Shown here piece after piece: positions 1 through 8,620 of a DNA stretch of 64,000 nucleotides (position 1 is its first letter; each line of letters starts with the position of its first letter). The stretch is taken from the NCBI GenBank assembly GCA_021732845.1, contig JAKFUF010000037.1, positions 1-64,000 of the forward strand, given 5' to 3'. This DNA is from Planctomycetaceae bacterium (lineage in GTDB: Bacteria > Planctomycetota > Planctomycetia > Planctomycetales > Planctomycetaceae). The notes below the pieces were generated by a model. That model searched no databases. It was not told the DNA's origin and was given only the letters and a program-made list of their open reading frames with translations. The translations under genes and the position numbers were made by a program.

Positions 1-801
1 CCACAAACTCGCACTTCAACCCTGTCCCAGGTAAGACCATCAACTGGAGAGCCGGATGCGGGAAATCCGCCAGTCCGGTTCGGAGGGAGGGGGGAGCCGA
101 AACCAATCGGCCCTCCCTACCCCTATCCGCCGCATCGCCCGCAAGCTGAACGTCGTCCTCTCTCGAACATCGCAACGTTGCCGAGTCACTCCGTGACTCG
201 AACCCGGCCGGAGTGACTGGGCGACTTTGAGGCTCACCGGAGGGCTTGTGCCCTGCCGCTGTCTCTGAATTGCAAGCCGTCGAGGAAGCCACGATGCGAG
301 TCACGGAGTGACTCGACTACTTTGTGTTGCCTTTCGCACGGCGAAAGGACGCGAGCGTGGTCCGGCGCGGACAAACACGGAGGCTCTGGATTCAAGCTGT
401 CGGCATTGTCGCCAGACGTTCGCGTTCTTTTGCGGGAGCAAAAGACGACTTTACGCCATTCACTTGTCAATCGGCGTGGCGGGACGTCTTATCTTCCAGA
501 GCCGCGAACAACCGACGATCTGGCTTCTGCGAAGGACTCCATTTGAGCGGCACGGCGCAAGCCGTCCGGTGAATGAGGACCGACCCGCGTGGCTCACCGG
601 ACGGCTTGCGCCGTGCCGCTACAAGTGGAAACAACCGGTTTGTCCCAGCGCATCACCGGACGGCGGGCGATGGTCTGTTCATCGGTGTCCGTTGATGTAT
701 GATTTGAAAGCCACGTCATCGGTGAGATCGGGAAGAAACTCCCCATGCCTGCTCGAGGACTGGTGCATGACAAAGCCCCAGCAATTCGGGTTCACTGCTC
801 A
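1..801. other. Gene-free, palindrome-rich stretch
   Basis: No reading frame here has a recognisable domain or a convincing ribosome-binding site; the small frames present overlap each other on both strands. What is visible is repeat material. There are two short palindromes built on GAGTCACGGAGTGACTC (near 181-200 and 298-316), a single arm of the GC-rich hairpin family at about 234-260, and a complete hairpin of that family at 546-620. The first gene begins at 802. The stretch reads as intergenic repeat debris, although an unrecognised small RNA cannot be excluded. Confidence 0.6.
546..620. repeat. GC-rich inverted repeat, 27-bp perfect arms
   Basis: The left arm begins AGCGGCACGGCGCAAGCC and ends CCGGTGA. 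The right arm is its exact reverse complement, ending at GCCGTGCCGCT, with about 21 bp between them. Related copies lie at 17302-17370 and 29366-29436, with a single arm at about 234-260. All are in gene-free DNA, and the loop sequence (GACC..CGCGTGGC) is partly conserved as well, so these look like copies of one element rather than chance hairpins. No T-tract follows, so an intrinsic terminator is not indicated. Confidence 0.75.
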
Positions 802-3800
802 ATGATTCCTCTTCGTCGACTTGTGTGGCCGTTGTGCCTGGCGGCGGTGGTGCTGGTTCCGTTGGCGAAGGTCAGCGGGGCGGACAAAGTCGACTACACC
901 CGCGACATCAAGCCGCTGTTGAAGCAGCGCTGCCTTGCCTGTCACGGGGCGCTTCAGCAGCGGATGGGGCTCCGGCTGGATACCGCCGCAGCCATCCGGA
1001 AAGGCAGCGATTCCGGGGAAGTCCTTGAGCCTGGAAAGCCGGACGACAGCCGCTTGATCGAACTGGTGACGGCTGACGAAGGCCGACGCATGCCGCCAAA
1101 AGATGAGGGGACGGCCCTCAACACCGCCGAAGTCGAACTGCTGCGGCGCTGGATTTCCGAGGGTGCCACCGGACCGGCGGACGAGCAGCCCGAGGTCGAT
1201 CCGCGGGCCTGGTGGTCTTACCAGCCGATCCGCCGCCCCGAACTGCCGGTTGTGCGCAATTCGGCCTGGGTGAAGAGCCCGGTCGATCACTTCATTGCCG
1301 CCGGGCATGAGGCACAGAAGCTAACTCCGGGGGCTCCAGCCAATCGGGAAGCCTGGTTGCGTCGGGTGTTTCTCGACCTGATTGGCCTCCCTCCCACACG
1401 CGCCGAACTCCAGGCGTTTCTCGCCGATCCAGCGCCCAACGCCGAAGAACGTGTCGTCGACCACCTGCTGAGCCGGCCGGAATACGGCGAGCGCTGGGGC
1501 CGGCACTGGATGGATGTCTGGCGCTACAGCGACTGGTACGGCAGCCGAGGGATCAATGAGATCCGTTATGGCCAGCGGCACCTTTGGCGGTGGCGGGACT
1601 GGATCGTTGAGTCGCTCAATGAGGACAAGCCTTATGACCGGATGATCCTCGAAATGCTGGCGGGCGATGAGCTGGCAGGCGATGACCCGCAGGTCACGCG
1701 GGCGACGGGTTTTCTCGGCCGGAACTGGTACAAGTTCGACCGCAATGTGTGGATGTTTGACACGGTCGAGCATACTTCGCAGGCGTTTCTGGGTCTGACC
1801 CTCCGCTGCTGCCGCTGCCACGACCACAAGTATGATCCGATTTCGCAGGAGGACTATTACCGGTTCCGCGCGTTTTTTGAGCCCCATGATGTGCGGACCG
1901 ACCGACTGGCCGCCGACACTGGCACCGAAAAGGACGCCACGCTCGGCCAGGTGTTGAAGGACGGGGTGGCCCGCATCTACGACAAACAGCTCGATGCTCC
2001 GACGTATGTCTTCCAACGCGGGGACGGCCGCTATCCGGATGAGAAACGGCCGGTGAAGCCCGGCGTGCCGGCAGCCCTCGGAAACGATCAAATCGAAGTC
2101 CAGCCGGTTCAACTCCCCGCCGGTTCGTTCTACCCCGCTCTCCGACCGTTCGAACGGGAAAGCCTGACTGCCGCAGCGGCGCTCCGGGTTCGGAATGCCG
2201 AACAGGAAATCGAGACGGCGAAGCAACAAGTGGCGGCACTGGAGACACAGGTTGCCGAGCGGATCGCGGCCGGTGACGCCGCGGGCGTCGTTGAACCGAA
2301 GCTGGCGTTCCGTGACGACTTCTCCGTGGCTCGCCCTCAAGACTGGAAGATCGTGAGCGGCGACTGGGTCTACGAGAATCAGCGGCTCATCGAAAAGACC
2401 GTGGCTGGATTCTGCACCATTGTGTCGACGATGAACCACCCGCGCAACTTCCACGCACGCTGGAAATTCCGACCGCTCGAAGCCGGCGACTACCGTTCGA
2501 TTGGCTTCAGTTTCGACTACATCGACCAGGGGAACTCGCAGGACATTTACACGCACCTGACCGGGACGAGCCAGGGGATTCAGGCGTTCCATCGCCTGGA
2601 TGGACAACAGGTCTATCCGGCTGGGGGGATCGTCAAAACCCAGTCCGTGCTCAAGGTTGGCGAGGTGGCGGTCGCCGAAGTTTTTGTGCATGGCCAGCAC
2701 CTCGTGCTGTGGCTGAACGGGGCGAAGCAGTTGGACTACGTCTCGCCTGTGCCGCGCCGCGACGGAAAGTTTGCCCTCTGGGTGCATCAGGGAACCGCCG
2801 AGTTTTTGGAGCTGGAAATCCGCGAGCAGGCCGCCACCCTGGAGTCTCTGAAACGCGATCAAGTGACCGCTGCGGACAGGCTCGTCCTCGGTGACAAGAA
2901 ACGGGCCGTCGCCGTGGCTGAAGGCCAGGCCCTGACCGCGCGCATCGCGGCCGAACTCGCCCGCCATGGGAATGCCCCCGCCAGCGAGACAGACGCGCTG
3001 GCGCTGGCGGCGAGCCGCGCGGAACGCACAATTGCCGTGGCCCGCGCCGAGGAAACGTTGCTCCAGGCCGAACAACAGCTCGCCCGCCTCCAAACCGTGG
3101 CTCAACCCAGCGGAGCCACAAACTCAGGCGCGGCAGCCGCGCCTGCGGTCGTGGAAGCTCAGTCTGCGGTGGCGGTGGCTCAGGCCGCGTTGGCCACCGC
3201 GCGGGCGGCCGTTGAGCAGCCCGACGGCAAGTACGCTCCGCTGGGTCCGCAGTTCCCGGCAACCAGCTCGGGGCGGCGGCTGGCGCTGGCGCGGTGGATC
3301 GCAAGTCCAAGGAACCCGCGGACAGCGCGGGTCGCCGTGAATCACATCTGGCTGCGGCATTTTGGGCAGGCCATCGTGCCTTCCACCGAGAACTTCGGCC
3401 TGAACGGCAAGACTCCCTCGCATCCGGAACTGCTGGACTGGCTGGCAACCGAACTGATCGAGAACGGTTGGAAAACGAAGCCCCTGCACAAGCAGATTGT
3501 GCTCTCGGCCACGTACCGCCTCAGTTCAGTGACCGGGGCACCTCAAGATCCAAACCGCATCGCGGACAACGACAACCGGTACCTTTGGCGGATGAATTCA
3601 CGAAGGATGGAGGCCGAAGTCGTCCGGGACTGCGTCCTGTTCACCGCGGGCACGCTCGACCGCCAACGCGGCGGAGCGGAAATTCCCGAGGCCGAAGGCC
3701 AGTCGAAGCTGCGCCGCAGCCTGTATTTTCGCTCGACGCCGAACGAGAAGATGAAGTTTCTGGAACTGTTTGACGCGGCAGATCCCAATGCCTGCTACCG

Positions 3801-4170
3801 CCGCAAGGAAAGCGTCGTCCCCCAGCAGGCGCTGGCCCTGATGAACAGCGGCCTGGCAATCGATCAGGCGCGCACGCTGGCGGAAGAGTTGAACAAGCTG
3901 ATCGGCGAACAGAACGACGAGGCCTCAAATACCGCTTTCACGCAGGCCGCCTTTGAACAGGTGCTGAGCCGCAGTCCCACCCGCGAAGAGTCCGCTGCCT
4001 GCCTGCGATTTTTGGCACTCAACGCCCAGTCGCTGCAGACGGCCGGTGCCACCGCGTTCGCCCCCGGCGGCGTGGCCAAGCGTCTGCCACACGGCACTCC
4101 CCACCTGCGGGCTCGCGAAAACCTGGTTCATGTTTTGTACTGCCACAACGATTTCGTCACGATTCGCTGA
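802..4170 (+). CDS. PSCyt1 / DUF1549 / DUF1553 secreted cytochrome-c-like protein with LamG-like insert
   Basis: A 1,122-residue exported protein of the planctomycete PSCyt1-PSCyt2-PSD1 type. The ATG at 802 was chosen because it puts a signal peptide (MIPLRRLVWPLCLAAVVLVP) at the N-terminus; an in-frame ATG at 745 would bury it. A c-type haem motif CLACHG lies at residues 44-49. DUF1549 covers about 155-365 and contains WLRRVFLDLIGLPPTRAEL. Residues about 500-673 (DDFSVARPQDWKIVSGDW) look like a LamG/DUF1080-type beta-sandwich. A coiled, Ala-rich stretch follows, then DUF1553 from about 824 (VNHIWLRHFGQAIV). The family is envelope-located, and roles in polysaccharide degradation or electron transfer have been proposed but not proven. 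The DUF1501 gene at 4655 is its usual partner. Confidence 0.93.
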   Translation: MIPLRRLVWPLCLAAVVLVPLAKVSGADKVDYTRDIKPLLKQRCLACHGALQQRMGLRLDTAAAIRKGSDSGEVLEPGKPDDSRLIELVTADEGRRMPPKDEGTALNTAEVELLRRWISEGATGPADEQPEVDPRAWWSYQPIRRPELPVVRNSAWVKSPVDHFIAAGHEAQKLTPGAPANREAWLRRVFLDLIGLPPTRAELQAFLADPAPNAEERVVDHLLSRPEYGERWGRHWMDVWRYSDWYGSRGINEIRYGQRHLWRWRDWIVESLNEDKPYDRMILEMLAGDELAGDDPQVTRATGFLGRNWYKFDRNVWMFDTVEHTSQAFLGLTLRCCRCHDHKYDPISQEDYYRFRAFFEPHDVRTDRLAADTGTEKDATLGQVLKDGVARIYDKQLDAPTYVFQRGDGRYPDEKRPVKPGVPAALGNDQIEVQPVQLPAGSFYPALRPFERESLTAAAALRVRNAEQEIETAKQQVAALETQVAERIAAGDAAGVVEPKLAFRDDFSVARPQDWKIVSGDWVYENQRLIEKTVAGFCTIVSTMNHPRNFHARWKFRPLEAGDYRSIGFSFDYIDQGNSQDIYTHLTGTSQGIQAFHRLDGQQVYPAGGIVKTQSVLKVGEVAVAEVFVHGQHLVLWLNGAKQLDYVSPVPRRDGKFALWVHQGTAEFLELEIREQAATLESLKRDQVTAADRLVLGDKKRAVAVAEGQALTARIAAELARHGNAPASETDALALAASRAERTIAVARAEETLLQAEQQLARLQTVAQPSGATNSGAAAAPAVVEAQSAVAVAQAALATARAAVEQPDGKYAPLGPQFPATSSGRRLALARWIASPRNPRTARVAVNHIWLRHFGQAIVPSTENFGLNGKTPSHPELLDWLATELIENGWKTKPLHKQIVLSATYRLSSVTGAPQDPNRIADNDNRYLWRMNSRRMEAEVVRDCVLFTAGTLDRQRGGAEIPEAEGQSKLRRSLYFRSTPNEKMKFLELFDAADPNACYRRKESVVPQQALALMNSGLAIDQARTLAEELNKLIGEQNDEASNTAFTQAAFEQVLSRSPTREESAACLRFLALNAQSLQTAGATAFAPGGVAKRLPHGTPHLRARENLVHVLYCHNDFVTIR

Positions 4171-4198
4171 CGTGCTGGCCGAACGCCGATCCTGGATC

Positions 4199-4321
4199 AC
4201 GAGAAGGGGTACCACGAATTTTCACGAACACGACGAAGGACCCGAATGGCAACGAGATGGATTCCATCACCCGCAAAGTGAGGCCGGTTGATGATTCGTG
4301 AGATTCGCATGATTCGTGGTT
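4199..4321 (+). repeat. CACGAAT-arm inverted repeat, copy 1
   Basis: The left arm reads ACCACGAATTTTCACGAAC and the right arm GATTCGTGAGATTCGCATGATTCGTGGT, with a conserved centre (GGATTCCATCACCCGC..GGCCGGTTGAT). The flank ACGAGAAGGGG is shared with the copies at 36962 and, in reverse orientation, 17107. This is one of five copies in the window, all between genes. The centre and flanks are conserved as well as the arms, so this is a dispersed element rather than a simple repeat. Confidence 0.8.
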
Positions 4322-4409
4322 CAATATCAAACCATACGATTTACAGATCGCGGAGCCGACATTTCTCGTGTCGCAGTCATGTCGGACCACAAGTTTCGCA
4401 GGAATGTCG

Positions 4410-4598
4410 TAGGGATCGCGGCAACAATAACATGGTGAAGTTGCTTGGGATGGACGCCGATTGAGGGCAGATTCATCAGCCGGCACGCGTTAGCGCGCGT
4501 TAGCGTCCGGTTCGTGGCGTTGGCGTCTTCCGATCATCCTCCAACTCATTGGCTGTGCGGCTCGTCAAAAATCGACAGTTATTCTTGCCGCGGTCCTA
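4410..4598 (-). mobile_element. MITE-like element, copy A
   Basis: A 189-bp segment bounded by imperfect terminal inverted repeats. The left end is TAGGGATCGCGGCAACAATAAC, and the reverse complement of the right end is TAGGACCGCGGCAAGAATAAC. The interior matches copy C (54280-54489) in opposite orientation over nearly the whole length, including GATGATCGGAAGACGCCAACG and CGAACCGGACGCTAACGCG. It lacks a 32-bp block present in B and C and has an extra GCTAACGCG unit. It carries no coding capacity. The size, terminal inverted repeats and dispersed copies fit a non-autonomous miniature element; no matching transposase is present in the window. Confidence 0.75.
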
Positions 4599-4654
4599 GT
4601 TTCTGCCTTTGCGATTATTTATTAGTACACCGCGTTTCCTAAAGTCAGGTCTGC

Positions 4655-6118
4655 ATGCAACCTCCAAAATACCCCTGCGGGCGCTTCAGCCGCCGCCAGT
4701 TGCTGGCTGACTTTGGGATGGGCTTTACCGGCCTCGCCCTCGGGGCAATGCTGGGCCAGGAGCAGCGGGCGACAGCCAGCCCCCTGATCGAAGCCGTGAG
4801 CGAAAGGCAGCCACACTTTGCCCCCAAGGCGAAGAGTGTGATCTGGTATTTCATGCTGGGAGGCACCAGCCACCTGGAGAGCTTCGATCCCAAGCCGGAA
4901 GTCAACAAGCACGCGGGGAAGACGATCGACGCATCGCCGCACAAGAGCGCCGTGCTGGATTCCCCGTTCTATCGCAAAAACGTGCGGGACTTTGCCGGAA
5001 CGCCGCGAGCCCTGATGGGCACTCTGTATCCGATGCAGGTGGGCTTCCGCAAGCGCGGGGCCAGCGGCATTGAAGTCAGCGATTGGTGGCGGCATGTCGG
5101 CGACCGGATCGACGACATCGCGGTCGTCCGCTCGATGTGGACCACCGACAACGACCATGCCGCACAGTTGCAGTTTCACACCGGCCGCCACATCTTTGAC
5201 GGCTTCTACCCGTCCATTGGCTCCTGGGTTCACTACGGGCTTGGCTCGCTCAACGACAATCTGCCGCAGTTCGTGGTCATGGGCGGCGGACCAGGCGACT
5301 GTTGCGGTGGTGTCGGGGCGTATGACGGCAGTTACCTTGGCCCGGAACACACCGGCGTGCCGCTTTCGCTCGATCCGGCAAATCCACTGGCGTTCGGCAC
5401 GCCGGGTGCAAACGTTCGGGTGGACGAGCGGCGGCAGCAACTGGACCTGCTCCAGGAGTTGAACGGCCTTGCGGGTGCCGAATATCCCGATGACGCCGCG
5501 CTGCGCGCCCGCATCAAGTCCTATGAACTCGCCTTCCGGATGCAGATGTCGGTCCCGGAACTCGTCCGCCTCAGCGACGAAACGCAGGCCACGCAGGATC
5601 TTTACGGGCTCAACGAACAGCCGACACAGTCCGTCGGACGGATGAGCCTCGCCGCGCGCCGGCTTGTCGAGCGCGGGGTGCGTTTTGTGCAGATCTTCGA
5701 TGACGGCTGGGACGCGCACTCCAAGCTGAAGGAGAACCATTCCACCCGCATCAAGGCCGTGGACAAGCCGATCGCGGGGCTGCTGGCCGATCTCAAGCAG
5801 CGGGGGATGCTGGAGGAAACGCTGGTGGTGTTTGCGACTGAATTCGGCCGCACGCCCGGCGCCGAGAGCAGCGACGGCCGCGACCATCACCCCTACGGCT
5901 TCAGCGTCTGGATGGCCGGCGGCGGGCTCAAGGGCGGCGTCGTGCATGGAGCAACCGACGAGATCGGCTTTCACGCGGTGGAACACCGCCACTACGTCAC
6001 TGACATCCATGCCACGGTTCTGCACCAGCTCGGACTGGAAGCCCACCGCCTCGAAATCCCCGGCCACAAACGGCTCGAACTCGATTTCGGAGCGCCGATC
6101 CGCGAGATCATCGCCTGA
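4655..6118 (+). CDS. DUF1501 family protein (sulfatase-like fold), TAT-exported
   Basis: A 487-residue DUF1501 protein. The N-terminus contains a twin-arginine-type signal ([19 protein letters not shown]), so export in folded form is likely. Family marks are [17 protein letters not shown] near residue 70, the central [14 protein letters not shown], and C-terminal [10 protein letters not shown] followed by [24 protein letters not shown]1501 resembles the alkaline phosphatase/sulfatase superfamily, but the substrate is unknown. It lies downstream of the PSCyt1 gene on the same strand, the usual planctomycete pairing. However, 484 bp containing a CACGAAT element and a MITE now separate the two, so cotranscription is uncertain. 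Confidence 0.92.
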   Translation: MQPPKYPCGRFSRRQLLADFGMGFTGLALGAMLGQEQRATASPLIEAVSERQPHFAPKAKSVIWYFMLGGTSHLESFDPKPEVNKHAGKTIDASPHKSAVLDSPFYRKNVRDFAGTPRALMGTLYPMQVGFRKRGASGIEVSDWWRHVGDRIDDIAVVRSMWTTDNDHAAQLQFHTGRHIFDGFYPSIGSWVHYGLGSLNDNLPQFVVMGGGPGDCCGGVGAYDGSYLGPEHTGVPLSLDPANPLAFGTPGANVRVDERRQQLDLLQELNGLAGAEYPDDAALRARIKSYELAFRMQMSVPELVRLSDETQATQDLYGLNEQPTQSVGRMSLAARRLVERGVRFVQIFDDGWDAHSKLKENHSTRIKAVDKPIAGLLADLKQRGMLEETLVVFATEFGRTPGAESSDGRDHHPYGFSVWMAGGGLKGGVVHGATDEIGFHAVEHRHYVTDIHATVLHQLGLEAHRLEIPGHKRLELDFGAPIREIIA

Positions 6119-6212
6119 CGGGGCGGCAGGTCGTTGAGTGCCATGAAACTTGCGGGCCGTCAGGGATTCTGGGGACGAGACAATCCTGCCGCTGAAGGTG
6201 GCCAAGGGTGTT

Positions 6213-6315
6213 GGACAGGATAAAAAGGATGATGGAGGATGAAGAGAGGATCAGTTTGTGCCATCTTTCAATGAAAACATCCTTTATAATCCTCTCTTTT
6301 CCTTTCAATCCTGTG
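6213..6315. repeat. AGGAT-arm inverted repeat, copy 1
   Basis: The left arm has repeated AGGAT words (ACAGGATAAAAAGGATGATG). The right arm has the inverse (CATCCTTTATAATCCTCTC), with GTGCCATCTTTCAATGAAA in between. A second copy with matching arms and centre lies at 13416-13518. The GACGGTCAGTAAATTTGGAA stretch that follows at about 6367 matches the right outer arm of that second copy, so part of a larger composite element is present here. Confidence 0.7.
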
Positions 6316-6391
6316 CAAAAAGCCGTCCCGGAACGGCCAGCCATCTAGATGGTCCCCGAAACGCTGTGACGGTCAGTAAATTTGGAATACT

Positions 6392-6874
6392 TCAGGGATG
6401 CCTCTTTAACAGCATCTCCTGAATTTCCGCGAGTTCCGTCATGGGATCAGGTGAGTTCCAGCCCGAACAAACTTCATAGGCATCGCGTTGGCTGATCACC
6501 TTTTCTAAAGCGACCACAATGGCACGCACAACTTCGACAGCAGTTGCCGTCGACTCGTAACACGCTTTCGGGTTCGCAAGGCTTTCATCCTCATTCCAGA
6601 GAAGGCTGATGTAGACAGTGCCGCCATCGGCGGCGGGCTCGAGGATCAGCGAATGCCACCCGGGCTCCCGCCACATGTTGATGACTGATCCACTGTCGCA
6701 GCCGTCCAGGATGTTCCGTGCAGCGTGAAGAAATTCCGCGATTGGGTTGTTGAGAATTTCAGACGCCTTGAAGCTGTAAAGGTGGTCATCCAGCTCAAGC
6801 TCGATCGGCAGCCACCCCCATTGGGAAGGGCCGAACGAAATCGCGAACGGAATTGAGTGAATGTGCGAATCCAT
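6392..6874 (-). CDS. Hypothetical protein, 160 aa, immunity-protein-like in size
   Basis: A 160-residue acidic, soluble, single-domain protein without a signal peptide or membrane segment. It starts MDSHIHSIPFAISFGP and has an aromatic-rich core (WREPGWHSLILEP, VYISLLWNEDE). No family is recognised with confidence. Its size, its acidity and its isolated position between repeats recall small immunity or cargo proteins in accessory regions, but no toxin is adjacent and this is only a guess. It is the sole minus-strand gene between two plus-strand exported-cytochrome clusters and is bracketed by AGGAT and CACGAAT repeat elements. Confidence 0.7.
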   Translation of the reverse strand: MDSHIHSIPFAISFGPSQWGWLPIELELDDHLYSFKASEILNNPIAEFLHAARNILDGCDSGSVINMWREPGWHSLILEPAADGGTVYISLLWNEDESLANPKACYESTATAVEVVRAIVVALEKVISQRDAYEVCSGWNSPDPMTELAEIQEMLLKRHP

Positions 6875-6909
6875 AAGGGGATGAGCGTCTGCTGAAGTCG
6901 GGTGGGTGG

Positions 6910-7000
6910 CACTACGAATTTCACGAATCCTCTACCGGCAAGGCTTCGCGGGCGATGGAATCCTGCTCGTTACCATTCCTGACATTCGTCATTTCTCCCG
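6910..7000 (-). repeat. CACGAAT-arm inverted repeat, copy 2 (shorter)
   Basis: The element reads ACTACGAATTTCACGAAT at one end and GACATTCGTCATTTCTCCCG at the other. Its centre (CGGGCGATGGAATCCTGC) matches the reversed copy at 17107-17242. The right arm is decayed (ATTCCTGACATTCGTC). Its orientation is opposite to the copies at 4199 and 36962. Confidence 0.65.
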
Positions 7001-7129
7001 TCTGTCACCTTGGAGTCAAACAGACCGTCTTGGCTGTGGAACTCGTGGAATTCTTCCGTGAGGTGTGACCAGTCGCCGCTGTCGAACGTCTATATGATAG
7101 GCTGGGATGACTTCCGGAGGTGAGGGCGG

Positions 7130-7711
7130 GTGGACGATGAACTGCTGCGGCGCTGTCAGCGGGGAGAGGAGTCGGCTCTGGAGTCGCTGGTGGAGCGGTT
7201 TCAAGAGGGCATTTTCCGGCTGGCCTGCCGCGTGCTGGCCGATCCGGCCCGGGCCGAAGAGGCCACCACCGATGCCCTGGCCGCAATCTGGAGTCGTTGC
7301 GGAAGCTGGAGAGGGCAGGAAGGGGCGGCCGCGTGGATTCGACAAGTCGCCTGGCGGGTCATTCTCGACCAGCATCGCGCCCGCCGTCGCTGGTGGCGGG
7401 TTTGGGACTTGGAGCGGGCGGGAGACGTTTTCATTTCCCAAGAGCCGGCAGCTCTTCCGGCGCTTGCCGAGCGCGATGCACGGCAACGGCGGGAACAATC
7501 GGTTGAATTCGCCCTGCAGAATCTCTCCGCTGAAGAGCGGGCGCTGGTCCATTGGCACTACTTCGAAAGCTTGTCGTTGGCGGACATCGCCGGAATTCTC
7601 GGCGTCTCGCGTGAGGCCGTGAAAATGCGGTTGAGCCGCGCCCGAGACAAGCTGCGGCCACTGTTGAAAGACACCTTTGAGGCCAGCCACGATGACGGAG
7701 GACCAGGATGA
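7130..7711 (+). CDS. ECF-type RNA polymerase sigma factor
   Basis: A 193-residue sigma-70 family protein of the extracytoplasmic-function size. Translation starts at a GTG with a good GGAGG nine bases upstream (7116-7120). Sigma region 2 spans about residues 5-75 (ALESLVERFQEGIFRLACRV, then the DPARAEEATTDALAAIW helix). Region 4 spans about 128-180, with the helix-turn-helix SLADIAGILGVSREAVKMRL. It heads an operon in which the next gene starts inside its stop codon (ATGA at 7708-7711). It probably directs RNA polymerase to an envelope-related regulon and may control this operon. The recognised promoter sequence is not apparent. Confidence 0.93.
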   Translation: MDDELLRRCQRGEESALESLVERFQEGIFRLACRVLADPARAEEATTDALAAIWSRCGSWRGQEGAAAWIRQVAWRVILDQHRARRRWWRVWDLERAGDVFISQEPAALPALAERDARQRREQSVEFALQNLSAEERALVHWHYFESLSLADIAGILGVSREAVKMRLSRARDKLRPLLKDTFEASHDDGGPG

Positions 7712-8142
7712 ATCGCTTTGAATCCCCGCGTGATGAACTTGATCAGCCGGAGCCGGAGCGCGCCGATCCATTGCGGCAGGTGCTGGCCAGCCTTTCGTTT
7801 CCCCAGACGCCACCGGGACTGGTCCAGAAAATCCGGCGGCGGTTGCAGGCTCGACAGCTTCGCCGCAGGGCGGCGGTTGGTGCGGGAGCGGTGTTGATGT
7901 TCATGATTGGTGGTCTGAGCTGGCAGTTTTTTGACAACTCAGCGAAGCCGGTGGTGACGACCAAGGCATCGCCTGTGGGCGGCGCTCAAGAACCAATTCC
8001 GACCAGTGGATTGGACGACGGAACACTGGAGGCGCTGTTCGCCCCGCCGCCGGTCGCTTCGCTGGCCGCCTTGAACCGGCGACTGGATGCGGCAGCGCAG
8101 GTTTTGACCGCCCAAGATCGACAATGGGAACAGCTTCAATGA
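7708..8142 (+). CDS. Single-pass membrane protein, probable anti-sigma factor
   Basis: A 144-residue protein with an acidic cytoplasmic N-terminus (residues 1-45), a basic stretch (KIRRRLQARQLRRR), one membrane segment at about 54-75 (AVGAGAVLMFMIGGLSWQFF) and a roughly 70-residue outer tail. Its start overlaps the sigma stop codon by four bases, which implies translational coupling. Topology and position are those of an anti-sigma factor for the preceding ECF sigma. However, no zinc-binding HxxxCxxC motif is visible, so the role is inferred from context. Its own stop overlaps the next start (ATGA, 8139-8142). Confidence 0.85.
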   Translation: MNRFESPRDELDQPEPERADPLRQVLASLSFPQTPPGLVQKIRRRLQARQLRRRAAVGAGAVLMFMIGGLSWQFFDNSAKPVVTTKASPVGGAQEPIPTSGLDDGTLEALFAPPPVASLAALNRRLDAAAQVLTAQDRQWEQLQ

Positions 8143-8546
8143 GGTCTTTGATTCTTAGTGGACTGCTGGGATTGTTCAGCGTTCTCTGTGGCTCAGCCAC
8201 CAGTGCCGAACAAGCCCCGCCGCCCCCGCTGACGGCCGAGCAGCTCGGCCAGATTCGGACTCTGGTGCAGAGAACCCAGGCCGAACAATCCCGGTTGAAG
8301 GCCGCGCTCGCCGTGGCCCAGGAAAAACTCGCCGGGTGCTATGCGTCCTACGAACTCGACGAGCCACGGGTGGTGAAGCTGGAACAGGAGATTCTTGAGC
8401 ACCAGAAGAGCCTGCTGGCCAGCCACCATGCCATGCAGAAGGAGTTGCGGGCTCTCGTCGGTCCAGAACGGTTCAGGATTCTGAGCCGGCGGATTGAGAA
8501 TGTGTTGAAGTCGCCGAAGCCACAGCCAATGACAAATGACAAATGA
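8139..8546 (+). CDS. Small exported alpha-helical protein (Spy/CnrX-like architecture)
   Basis: A 135-residue protein with a signal peptide (MRSLILSGLLGLFSVLCGSATSAEQ) and a helical remainder (LGQIRTLVQRTQAEQSRLKA, LVVKLEQEILEH-type heptads). This resembles periplasmic sensors of the CnrX/Spy kind often encoded beside ECF/anti-sigma pairs. The ATG at 8139 overlaps the previous stop and gives the signal peptide directly. The last residues (PMTNDK) and the stop codon are encoded by an ATGACAA word array at 8528-8557, so the C-terminus may have been rewritten by the repeat. A sensor role is inferred from position only. Confidence 0.8.
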   Translation: MRSLILSGLLGLFSVLCGSATSAEQAPPPPLTAEQLGQIRTLVQRTQAEQSRLKAALAVAQEKLAGCYASYELDEPRVVKLEQEILEHQKSLLASHHAMQKELRALVGPERFRILSRRIENVLKSPKPQPMTNDK

Positions 8547-8620
8547 CAAATGACAAATGCGACGTTGCGGATCTCGAACCACAGTTCCAATCGAAAATCA
8601 CAAATCGAAAATCGAAAATG
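8528..8620. repeat. ATGACAA and TCGAAAATC word arrays
   Basis: There are three or four tandem ATGACAA words (8528-8557), and after a 30-bp gap, AATCGAAAATCACAAATCG-type words (8589-8620). The first array encodes the C-terminus and stop of the upstream gene. The last word (CGAAAATG) supplies the ATG of the next gene at 8618. The same words recur at 37203-37221, 35945-36084 and 39172-39290. Confidence 0.75.

Noticed and set aside
308-805. Open frames of 165 and 82 codons in the left gene-free stretch
   Set aside because: They run through palindromic repeats, overlap one another in different frames and end in the start region of the first real gene.
1321-3105. A 594-codon minus-strand open frame inside the first PSCyt1 gene
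   Set aside because: It is an antisense shadow of a strongly supported gene; no domain or ribosome-binding site.
4622-6205. A 527-codon minus-strand open frame opposite the DUF1501 gene
   Set aside because: It is antisense to a gene with clear family motifs and a TAT signal; its composition is typical of a mirror frame.
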